A DNA stretch of 64,000 bases from positions 118,380 to 182,379 of the forward strand of contig CALIRQ010000007.1 of assembly GCA_938042195.1 (NCBI GenBank), read 5' to 3'. Position numbers and translations under genes: made by a program. Origin of the DNA: an uncultured archaeon (GTDB taxonomy: Archaea > Thermoproteota > Bathyarchaeia > 40CM-2-53-6 > CALIRQ01). Below, one piece after another: positions 8,117 to 16,244 of the stretch (position 1 is the stretch's first letter; each line of letters starts with the position of its first letter). The notes beneath the pieces are model-generated. The model saw only the letters and a program-made list of their open reading frames with translations, was not told the DNA's origin and ran no database searches.

Positions 8117-10114
8117 CTACCCAGCGGCCGAGCTTATCATCGAGAGGATCTGCTCCTCCGTGAACATCCTAGATCTCACCGCGCCGGATGGGCAGGCGGC
8201 CGAGCAGGTGCCGCAGCCCTTGCAGAGGACCTCGTCCACCTTGGCCACCCTCTTATCTTCCCTCTCCTCCAGCTTCAGGGCCCCATATGGGCAAAGCTTG
8301 ACGCAAACCCCGCAGCCACCGCATCGATCCTCCTCTATCAGGGGGCTTATGGGCTCCACATACACTTGGCCCATGCTGAGCGGTATCAAGGCCCTAGCCG
8401 CGGCGCCGCTGGCTTGGGCGACGGCATCGGGGATGTCCTTCGGGTACTGGGCCGATCCGGCGAGATAGATGCCGTCGACCACCGCATCGTTGGGCCTCAG
8501 CTTCGGGTGGGCCTCCATGAGGAACCCATCCGCGCTGCGGGGTATGCCCAGGATCTTGCTGATGGCATCCGTATCCGCCCTCGGGACCTGCCCGACCGAG
8601 AGTACGACCAAGTCGAAGGAATCCTCCAGCGCGGTGCCCAATAGGGTATCCTCATACCTGAGCACGAGCTCATGGGTCCTCGGATCCTCGCGTATGCTTG
8701 AGACCTTGCCCCTTATGAACTTCACCCCCGCCTCTTGGCTCCTAAGGTAAAATTCCTCATATCCCTTCCCGAAGGCCCTTATATCCATATAGAATATGTA
8801 TACATCGGACTCGGGATTTTGCTCCTTTATTATCAACGAATCCTTTATGGCGTACATGCAACAAACCCTGGAGCAATATAGGTTGAACCTCGCGTCCCTG
8901 GATCCAACGCATTGTATGAAAGCCACCTTCCTCGGCGGTTTGCCGGTCGACGGCCTTAATATGGCGCCGCCGGTCGGGCCCATCGGATCGGTCATGCGCT
9001 CCAACATCGGTCCCGTCACAACGTCTTTGTATCTTCCGAACCCATACTCCTCCAACGGAGTGGGATCGAAGGGATCGTACCCGATGGCCACTATGATGCT
9101 GCCCACCCTCAGCTCCAAGACTTCCTCCTTTTGATCGAAATCTATCGCTTTGGCCTCGCAGACCCTCTCGCAAACCCTACAGATCCCCCTCTTGAGATAG
9201 AGGCAATTCTCTCCATCTATGGAATAGGCCAATGGAACGGCGTTTGGGGACGTTATGTAAATTGCCTTCCTTGAGCTCATCCCGAAATCGACCTCGTTCG
9301 GGATCCTGACCGGGCATTTTTGAGCGCAAAGCCCGCAGGCCGTGCATTTCTCCTCATCGACATATCTTGGCCTCTTCCTTATCTTGACCTTGAAATTCCC
9401 CAGGGATCCCGAGGCCTCAATGAGTTCCGAATTGGTCAACAACTTGATCTTTGGATGTTGCGCCGCGCTGACCATCTTCGGAGTCAATATGCAGGCCGCG
9501 CAATCCATCGTCGGGAATACCTTGGACCATTGCCCCATCCTCCCACCAAGGCTCGGGCCCTTCTCCACTAGGTATACTTGATAGCCGTTATCCGCTACAT
9601 CCAGCGCGGCCTGTATGCCCGCGATCCCCCCGCCTATCACCAGCGCGCTCCTCGTCACCTCCACGGCCTTCGTTTCGAGCGGGATCAACCACCTCGCCTT
9701 GGCAACGGCCATCTTTACTAGGTCGATCGCCTTCTCCGTCGCTCTATCCGGATCGGAGCGATGGACCCAAGAGCATTGCTCCCTTATGTTGGCCATCTCC
9801 AACAGATATGGGTTCAGCCCCGCCTTCCTCAGGGTATCCCTGAAGGTGAGCTCGTGTACCTTCGGGGAGCAAGCCGCAACGACGACCCTATTTATGCCCA
9901 GCTCCATTATATCTTTTGATATCATTTCTTGGCCCACGTCATCGCACATGTGGAGGTACTCCCTCGCCACTTCAACTCCGGGTAGCTTCGAGGCGAAATC
10001 GGCGACCCTCTTGACATCGACCACATCGGCTATATTCTTGCCGCAATGGCATACATATACGCCTATCTTCAAATTTTTCAAATCCGCTCGAACATCATTC
10101 ATCAAAATCACCAA
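8117..10114 (-). CDS. hdrA: CoB-CoM heterodisulfide reductase subunit A (HdrA family)
   Basis: VYVCHCGKNIADVVDV, Rossmann GGGIAGIQAALDVAD, several CxxCxxCxxxCP motifs. Confidence 0.95.
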   Translation of the reverse strand: MVILMNDVRADLKNLKIGVYVCHCGKNIADVVDVKRVADFASKLPGVEVAREYLHMCDDVGQEMISKDIMELGINRVVVAACSPKVHELTFRDTLRKAGLNPYLLEMANIREQCSWVHRSDPDRATEKAIDLVKMAVAKARWLIPLETKAVEVTRSALVIGGGIAGIQAALDVADNGYQVYLVEKGPSLGGRMGQWSKVFPTMDCAACILTPKMVSAAQHPKIKLLTNSELIEASGSLGNFKVKIRKRPRYVDEEKCTACGLCAQKCPVRIPNEVDFGMSSRKAIYITSPNAVPLAYSIDGENCLYLKRGICRVCERVCEAKAIDFDQKEEVLELRVGSIIVAIGYDPFDPTPLEEYGFGRYKDVVTGPMLERMTDPMGPTGGAILRPSTGKPPRKVAFIQCVGSRDARFNLYCSRVCCMYAIKDSLIIKEQNPESDVYIFYMDIRAFGKGYEEFYLRSQEAGVKFIRGKVSSIREDPRTHELVLRYEDTLLGTALEDSFDLVVLSVGQVPRADTDAISKILGIPRSADGFLMEAHPKLRPNDAVVDGIYLAGSAQYPKDIPDAVAQASGAAARALIPLSMGQVYVEPISPLIEEDRCGGCGVCVKLCPYGALKLEEREDKRVAKVDEVLCKGCGTCSAACPSGAVRSRMFTEEQILSMISSAAG

Positions 10115-10118
10115 CCGT

Positions 10119-11009
10119 TCAAGGGAGCTTGCTCAATATTCGATCCATCCCAACGAAATTCATATCCACGCCCAGCTCATGGGGCCCATATCCCATGGCC
10201 AGGCCAAGGGCTTGGACGTAATGGAGGACCGGCATGTCGTAGGGTTGCAAGCCGTATAGCCTTTGCAACTCGATCTGGCCCCTATCGAATTGGAGGTGGC
10301 AGAAGGGGCAGACGTTTAGGATGAAGTCGGCGCCCGCCTCCTTGGCGCTCAGGAGCTTCCGATTCAACATCCTCAATGAAACGTCCAAGACCGCGGAGCG
10401 GACGCCGCCGCCGGCCCCGCAACATGCCATCTTGTCCTCCCATTCCACGCTCTCGGCGCCGAGAGCCTCCGTCAGCTCATCCAAGAAGGTCGGCCTCTCG
10501 GCGCTGCCGACCCATTCCCTCAGGACCTTGGGCTTTATCAAATGGCAACCGTAATGGACCGCGGCCCTCAGGCCCAATGGCTTCGTGACGGCCCTCCTTA
10601 TCCCCTCGGGCGTTACCTCCTTCATCAGGACCTCGGCCAGATGCCTTACGCCAACCGATCCCTTGAAGACCATCCCCACCTCCTTCAATTTCGAATTAAC
10701 GGAATCCCTGAGCGCCCTATCGGCCTTGAGGCTATGGTTGGCATCGGCGAGGGTTCCATAGCAACCGTTGCAGAAGGTCAGCACATCCAAGGCCATATCC
10801 TCGGCGATGCAAAGGTTCCTGGCCGCCACGGCCAACCAAGCCGGGCGGCTGAAGGATTTCACGACCCCAGGGGCCGGACAGCAGGAGGCCCCGTTCATAT
10901 CCGCCAGCTCTATGCCGATCCTCGGCAGGACCTTCCTGGCGGCGGCCTCTATTCCGGGGTACCTATTCGGGATCAAGCACCCGAGGAACAGGGCGTATTT
11001 CCTCCCCAA
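10119..11009 (-). CDS. hdrB: heterodisulfide reductase subunit B (HdrB family)
   Basis: KYALFLGCLIPNRYPGIE, two CCG-type motifs (GCHLIKP...MACCGAGGGVR); start tentatively TTG at 11009 because the longer ORF has a non-coding-like N-terminus. Confidence 0.92.
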   Translation of the reverse strand: MGRKYALFLGCLIPNRYPGIEAAARKVLPRIGIELADMNGASCCPAPGVVKSFSRPAWLAVAARNLCIAEDMALDVLTFCNGCYGTLADANHSLKADRALRDSVNSKLKEVGMVFKGSVGVRHLAEVLMKEVTPEGIRRAVTKPLGLRAAVHYGCHLIKPKVLREWVGSAERPTFLDELTEALGAESVEWEDKMACCGAGGGVRSAVLDVSLRMLNRKLLSAKEAGADFILNVCPFCHLQFDRGQIELQRLYGLQPYDMPVLHYVQALGLAMGYGPHELGVDMNFVGMDRILSKLP

Positions 11010-11023
11010 CTTGAACGCCTCGA

Positions 11024-11746
11024 TTAGGCCGATCCCGCCTTCTGCGGCTGGGCCTTTTCCACCAATTCGAAGAACCCCGTTTCCTTGAGGATATGCTGGA
11101 CGTCGAGGAGGGCCCTCTCGTATTGATGAACGGTCGGCGGCAGCTCGCTGAGGCCCAGCTCCTTGCGCCTCTCCCTCGTCGCCTGATCTATGGGCACCGC
11201 GTGGCCCGTCTTCATCAGGTTCATCGAAACAACTTTGTGGGGATCCAACATCCACCCATTCTCAACGGCCATGTTCCGCATGGTTAGTATAGCGTTCACG
11301 ACGTCTATCTTTCGGGGACACCTCTCGACGCACGTATAGCAAGTTGTACAGAGCCACAGTTCGATGCTCCTCAGGACCTCCTCCTTATACCCCATGGAGG
11401 CCTTCCTGATTATTCTCCTCGAATTGTAGGCAGTGATCCTGCCGGAGGGGCATGAGGCGACGCAGTTCCCGCATTGGATGCACTTATTGATGTTCTCCCC
11501 GCTCGCCCTTATTATCTCCTCGGCGAACTCGGGGGAAGGAGGTGGGGCCTCCTCCACGTGCTCCAAGGGGATTTCGACCTTTGCCTCCTTGACCCCCTTC
11601 GCTTCCTCCTCGGATCTCATCCATTCGCGTATCGCCTCCTCTATGGCCAAGCTCATGCTGCCCTTCTTCATGCCGAACCTCTTGGCCACCCTCTCCCTGA
11701 AGGCCCTTTCCAATGCGTCATCCATCATGACATCAATTCGACCCAT
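11024..11746 (-). CDS. hdrC: heterodisulfide reductase subunit C (HdrC family) with N-terminal ribbon-helix-helix-like extension
   Basis: CIQCGNCVASCPSGR and CTTCYTCVERCPRKI; about 50-residue N-terminal MGRIDVMMDDALERAFRERVAKRFGMKKGSMSLAIEEAIREWM. Confidence 0.92.
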   Translation of the reverse strand: MGRIDVMMDDALERAFRERVAKRFGMKKGSMSLAIEEAIREWMRSEEEAKGVKEAKVEIPLEHVEEAPPPSPEFAEEIIRASGENINKCIQCGNCVASCPSGRITAYNSRRIIRKASMGYKEEVLRSIELWLCTTCYTCVERCPRKIDVVNAILTMRNMAVENGWMLDPHKVVSMNLMKTGHAVPIDQATRERRKELGLSELPPTVHQYERALLDVQHILKETGFFELVEKAQPQKAGSA

Positions 11747-11785
11747 GGGCGATAATTATCTCCACATATGCACATATAAACTTTT
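11747..11785 (-). promoter_or_regulatory. putative hdrC promoter/operator: TATA-like GTTTATATG, tandem CACATAT repeats, palindrome GATAATTATC
   Basis: Palindrome at 11751-11760, 4 nt upstream of the hdrC ATG; CACATAT at 11763-11769 and 11771-11777; TATA-like element about 30 nt from the start codon. Confidence 0.5.
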
Positions 11786-11812
11786 GTGTAGCAAAAATTG
11801 TAGAAGAGAAGC

Positions 11813-11920
11813 TCATAAATTCAACAATTTCCTTACCGAGGCCTCGCATCGCAGCAGATCCTTCCTCAAGCGCTCAAGATCCGCCTCAGAAACCTCCTTC
11901 CCCGAGGAAACCTTGCCCAC
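11813..11920 (-). CDS. possible small protein (35 aa), GTG start
   Basis: Reads MGKVSSGKEVSEADLERLRKDLLRCEASVRKLLNL*; overlaps the 3' end of the upstream ORF. Weak: length only. Confidence 0.25.
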   Translation of the reverse strand: MGKVSSGKEVSEADLERLRKDLLRCEASVRKLLNL

Positions 11921-12110
11921 TATTAAACTCCAAAGCCTCCTCTAGGATCCCGATCAAGCTCGGGTCATCCATCCTTAGGGCCTCGAGGCAACCCTTGATC
12001 GCGTTTATGTCCATTGCGATCTCATATGGGCTCGAATCCCGATATATGGCCTGAGCGAAGCTCCAGCCGAGAAGGAAGGCGCACCTAAGGGACTCCATTC
12101 CGATCGGCAC
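11886..12110 (-). CDS. hypothetical protein
   Basis: 74-aa ORF directly downstream of 12112-12378, plausible archaeal codon usage and composition. Confidence 0.4.
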   Translation of the reverse strand: MPIGMESLRCAFLLGWSFAQAIYRDSSPYEIAMDINAIKGCLEALRMDDPSLIGILEEALEFNSGQGFLGEGGF

Positions 12111-12111
12111 C

Positions 12112-12378
12112 TCATAGATTGAGGATATCGAGCCTTCTGCCCCTCCAATCGGTAATTTCGCAACATACGATCGCGGACTCCGACGCCCCCTTGAGGCCGC
12201 TCACCAATACCTCCTCCCTCTCCCTTATGAGCGCTAGGCCATCGTATACTACGGAAAATTCCCCGGAATCCGCGATCAAGGTGAACAAGGTCCTGAGGCC
12301 GGATGGGGTCCTATAGGTTATGATGGGGCCCTTAACCCCCCCTGAGCCTAATCCCCTCGCTCCCGCGTCCAGGATCAT
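12112..12378 (-). CDS. hypothetical protein
   Basis: 88-aa ORF overlapping the phoU-like stop codon (operon-like). Confidence 0.5.
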   Translation of the reverse strand: MILDAGARGLGSGGVKGPIITYRTPSGLRTLFTLIADSGEFSVVYDGLALIREREEVLVSGLKGASESAIVCCEITDWRGRRLDILNL

Positions 12379-13454
12379 TCAATCCCATCCGCGCCCCTGG
12401 AATCCGGCCCTCGGACCTCTACCTTGCACAACCCATCCCTCTCCACGGCGTTTTCTATGGCCGCCTCGGCCATCGAAATGGATATCTCCCCAATCCTGCG
12501 CAGGGCCAAGACCACCTCCCTCAATTCCCCGAATCCATGGCAAATGTTCTCAAGCGGCAGGTCATCGATTATATCATACGCCTCCCTCGAGCATTCCTCG
12601 AATAGGTTTATGGCCATATTTGCCATCTTGCTATCGTAATTGAACGCGCTCTTCATGACCATATCGCAAATGCCCTTTATCTTATTGTTATATTCCCATA
12701 TCCGAGCCTTGAGCCTCTCGCTAACCCATCCCCCCGAAGTCCCCATCCTCACCACGCCCTCGGCCACCTTATTGGCCCAATCCGCCATCCTCTCCAGGGC
12801 ATTTGAGATGAGGGCCATCGAGAGGATGCTCCCGGAGTCGTATATACCGATCCTTTGGGATATCGCCGGATTCGCTTGGGCTTGATTCAAAAGCCTCAGG
12901 ATCAGGGCATAGATCCTATTGGCCTCCCGCTCCCGCCTCTGGGCCTCCTTGGCCAGCGCGACATCCGAGTCCATCAGGGCCTTGATCGCATCGCTCAGCA
13001 TCGTGGAGAAGAGGGAATATAGGCGATGGATCGCGACGTCCATTGGAAATAGGGCGGGGTTTATGGAGCATTGAAGCACAACGCTCGAGGGCGTTTCCTC
13101 TATGATGCTCAGCCCGATCAATTTGAGCTCGGCCTCGCGGATCGCCTCGAGGCTCCCTCCGTCTATCCTGCTCGACGAACTCACCCTTATGACATCGAAT
13201 CCCTTGACGTAGCCCGCGGTTATCAGCCTCCCGAGGAGGCCCCTATCTCGAAAAAGATCGAGGTTTATGACGAGGGTGCTCGAAACCTCTTTGGTGGCCG
13301 ACTCCGCGCTTTGGAATATCCTGAGGGAGCCATCCCTTTCGGTGGAGAGGAGCACGAGGTCCCCCTTCTTCAGCCCAACCCTTTTGACCCAACTGGCTGG
13401 CAAAGAAACGGTCAGCGTGGAACGCCCAACCAGCTGTATCCTGCGCCTCTCCAT
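12375..13454 (-). CDS. archaeal PhoU-like regulator with N-terminal AbrB/SpoVT domain
   Basis: RRIQLVGRSTLTVSLPASWVKRVGLKKGDLVLL (AbrB-like) followed by helical PhoU-like repeats. Confidence 0.85.
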   Translation of the reverse strand: MERRRIQLVGRSTLTVSLPASWVKRVGLKKGDLVLLSTERDGSLRIFQSAESATKEVSSTLVINLDLFRDRGLLGRLITAGYVKGFDVIRVSSSSRIDGGSLEAIREAELKLIGLSIIEETPSSVVLQCSINPALFPMDVAIHRLYSLFSTMLSDAIKALMDSDVALAKEAQRREREANRIYALILRLLNQAQANPAISQRIGIYDSGSILSMALISNALERMADWANKVAEGVVRMGTSGGWVSERLKARIWEYNNKIKGICDMVMKSAFNYDSKMANMAINLFEECSREAYDIIDDLPLENICHGFGELREVVLALRRIGEISISMAEAAIENAVERDGLCKVEVRGPDSRGADGIE

Positions 13455-13573
13455 TGGCTCAACCTCGCAATCGTTTATTTATTCTATTTACCAGAATATA
13501 TTCTAAACTGAACAAATATAAGATTTGCTGGAGGATATTTACCAACCCGAGCGCATATGGGTGAGGGGGAATA

Positions 13574-13870
13574 GTTTACGAGCATGTTTGCGATTGGAAG
13601 TCTTGCGAGAGGGATTGCCCAAAGGCCAAGATACGGGGCGAGCTGCTAAGGGCCGGGAATGAAATACATTCGCTCCACAGGAGGGGCCTCGATTCCGCCG
13701 CGAGCTGCCTTGAAGAAATCATCAGGCCTCGGGGACGCCGTCCTAAGGGCCAAGCCATTCGCGGGGGATGGGAGGTTCCTGGTCCACGCCGGGGATACCT
13801 ACATCTTATCCAAGGGCCATGGGCATTTGGAGCGGATGATCGAGGCGCAAGCGAAGGCTTGCGGAGCGGC
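13574..13870 (+). pseudogene. decayed region: possible translin-like fragment followed, in another frame, by a sugar-phosphate nucleotidyltransferase fragment
   Basis: Frame of 13574: YEHVCDWKSCERDCPKAKIRGELLRAGNEIHSLHRRGLDSAASCLEEI without a good start; frame of 13659: GLGDAVLRAKPFAGDGRFLVHAGDTYILSKGHGHLERMI, the core of NDP-sugar pyrophosphorylases, with no N- or C-terminal domain. Confidence 0.5.
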
Positions 13871-13901
13871 CCTTGGATGCCGGGCGGATCTCGCGGCCCG
13901 A

Positions 13902-14054
13902 TCAACGGATCCCCATCCGCCCCTCGAGCCCCTCAATCCTCGCCTCGATGGACCTCAATTGGCCCGAGATCTCCTCCTTGATTATGGACCTTATCTCGGG
14001 CAAGAGGATCCTTGAGATCCAGCCCGGGGCCTTCTCGGCGGCCTTCTTCGCCAA
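13902..14054 (-). CDS. small helical/coiled-coil protein, 50 aa, TTG start
   Basis: MAKKAAEKAPGWISRILLPEIRSIIKEEISGQLRSIEARIEGLEGRMGIR*; coding-like composition; absent from the supplied ORF track. Confidence 0.4.
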   Translation of the reverse strand: MAKKAAEKAPGWISRILLPEIRSIIKEEISGQLRSIEARIEGLEGRMGIR

Positions 14055-14378
14055 TCGGATCGCCGGGATCGCATCGGGCCCAATTCATTTAAGCCTTGTG
14101 GGGCCCGCCCCCGCCTTTGGGGCCCATGGCGGGCCCGATCCCTCGGGATCCGCTGGGGATCCGATGTCGATGCGCCCGCGCGATTCCCAACGGCCTCCAC
14201 GAACGCTCCCCAAAGCCTTTCCGATGCTTGGGGATCCCCTTCGGCAGAGCCCCTCCGTCCCCCGGCTGGGGCCATAAACCCGTAAGCCGCTGGCGTTGTT
14301 AATGGGCGAGCGGCGGGACCTAGCGAGGCCCAATGAAGCATCGCTCCCGGCGATGGGCAATGAAAGGGCACGGAGCCC

Positions 14379-14930
14379 CTAGCCCAAGAAGGCCTTCAGC
14401 GCCGTCGCCAGGACGGCTATCAGTATGGGTATGTTGAAGCCCACGAGGAGCCTCTCGACGATCCCGAGGCGCTTATCCACGTAGTACCTAAGGTCCTCGA
14501 ACCTCTTATCGATCGCCTCGAACCTCCTGTCGCTATAGGCCCTAAGGTCCTCGAAGCGCTTGTTCATATCCTCGAAGCGCTTGTTCATATCCTCAAATCG
14601 CTTATTCATATCCTCGAACCGCCTATCGCTATGGGCCATCACTTCCTCGAACCGCCTATCGCTATATGCCCTAAGGTCCTCGAGGCGCTTGTTCATATCC
14701 TCGAGGCGCTTATTCATATCCTCGAACCGCCTATCCATATCCTCGAAGCGCTTCCCCAAGAAGCCCAATAGCATCTCGAACCGCTTATCGATATCCTCCC
14801 TCGTGGGGAACCTATCCCATGGGGCGAGCCTCATGACCAGGGCCATTAGGGCCTCGGGCTTGCGCTCCAGCGCCTCTATTATGGCATCGGGCCTCCGCCT
14901 TATTATGGCCACGATGTCCTCCTCGCTCAT
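14379..14930 (-). CDS. coiled-coil heptad-repeat protein with C-terminal transmembrane helix (DUF3782-like organisation)
   Basis: MSEEDIVAIIRRRPDAIIEALERKPEALMALV... then repeated KRFEDMN/DRRFEDM units, then LLVGFNIPILIAVLATALKAFLG. Confidence 0.75.
   Translation of the reverse strand: MSEEDIVAIIRRRPDAIIEALERKPEALMALVMRLAPWDRFPTREDIDKRFEMLLGFLGKRFEDMDRRFEDMNKRLEDMNKRLEDLRAYSDRRFEEVMAHSDRRFEDMNKRFEDMNKRFEDMNKRFEDLRAYSDRRFEAIDKRFEDLRYYVDKRLGIVERLLVGFNIPILIAVLATALKAFLG
14480..14760. repeat. in-gene 21-bp-register repeats encoding (K/R)R(F/L)EDMN heptads
   Basis: Multiple near-identical copies of 'ctcgaagcgcttgttcatatc'. Confidence 0.8.
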
Positions 14931-15230
14931 CGGGATCGACCGATCATGGGCATCGGGCGCCCCCGGCCTTAAAAATCCTTTCGACCCTCGGCATAAGCGC
15001 CCATGAGCCCGAAGCCGATGAGGATCCCGTCGGCGGGCGCTGATAACCTTGCATTTCCGCATTACCTCCTCACGATGGAGAGGCATTGTATGCGGCCCCG
15101 GGCCCCTCCCTTTGGAATGCTTCGCCCATATTTCATGGAGGGAGATGCGGGCCCCAGAAGGCTGAAGGTTATAGCGCCGCCCGGGATACGACAAGCCTTA
15201 ATTCGATGTCCCGCCGCATGGGCGATTGGG

Positions 15231-16229
15231 ATGCGCATCCTGATAACGGGCGGGATGGGGTTCATAGGCTCGAACCTGATAAGGCATATGCTCGAGGCGC
15301 ACGAGGACATCGAGATCCTCAACCTCGATAAGCTCTCCTATGGTTCCAACCCGTTCAATCTTAAATCGATCGAGGCGGATGGAAGATATGGATTCCTGAG
15401 GGGCGACATATGCGATTTCGAAACCGTCAAGGGGGCCGCTAAGGATATGGAGGCTGTGATCAACTTGGCCGCCGAGACGCATGTCGATAGGAGCATATCC
15501 AACCCCAGACCGTTCCTCGAGACCAACGTCCTCGGGGTCCTTAACCTCTTGGAGGCTTGTAGGCTCCACGACCTCGCTTATCAGCAGGTCTCCACCGATG
15601 AGGTCTACGGGCCCGCGCCGAAGGGGCGCTCGTTCAAGGAGGGGGATCCGCTGAACCCCTCCTCCCCCTACGCGGCCTCGAAGGCATCGGCCGACCTCCT
15701 TGTTAATGCCTACCACGAGACCTATGGCCTGAGGGCCACGATCACGAGGTCGACCAACAACTTCGGGCCGAACCAATTCCCGGAGAAGCTCATACCGAAG
15801 GCCATAATCAGGGCCCTTCTGGGCCTATCGGTGCCGATCTACGGATCCGGGAGGCAGATCAGGGATTGGATCTACGTGGCCGACCATTGCGAGGCGATCG
15901 ATTTGGTCCTCCGCAGGGGCAAGCCGGGCGAGATCTACAACGTAAGCGCTGGCAATGAGCTGGAGAACTCGGAGGTCGTCGAGGCGATCCTGGAGGCCCT
16001 CGGGAAGCCCAAATCCATGATCGAGTACGTGGAGGATAGGCCCGGGCACGATTTTAGATACAGCTTGGATAGCTCCAAGATCCGGGGCGAGCTCGGCTGG
16101 AGGCCGAGGCATGCCTTCGGGGAGGCGTTGAGGAAGACCGTCGAATGGTATATTGAGAACGAGTGGTGGTGGCGCCCCTTGGCCGATGAGAGGATCCTCC
16201 ATCCCACGCCATGGAGGCTCGAATGGTGA
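15231..16229 (+). CDS. rfbB: dTDP-glucose 4,6-dehydratase
   Basis: MRILITGGMGFIGSNLIRHML, HVDRSI, STDEVYG, SPYAASKASAD; ATG at 15231 chosen over the upstream ORF start. Confidence 0.93.
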   Translation: MRILITGGMGFIGSNLIRHMLEAHEDIEILNLDKLSYGSNPFNLKSIEADGRYGFLRGDICDFETVKGAAKDMEAVINLAAETHVDRSISNPRPFLETNVLGVLNLLEACRLHDLAYQQVSTDEVYGPAPKGRSFKEGDPLNPSSPYAASKASADLLVNAYHETYGLRATITRSTNNFGPNQFPEKLIPKAIIRALLGLSVPIYGSGRQIRDWIYVADHCEAIDLVLRRGKPGEIYNVSAGNELENSEVVEAILEALGKPKSMIEYVEDRPGHDFRYSLDSSKIRGELGWRPRHAFGEALRKTVEWYIENEWWWRPLADERILHPTPWRLEW

Positions 16230-16244
16230 GCTGGGGCGGGGCCA

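Noticed and set aside
14100-14370. GC-rich hairpin-prone stretch considered as a structured non-coding RNA
   Set aside because: No RNase P, SRP or tRNA signature could be found and no promoter-like element was clear; more likely decayed sequence.
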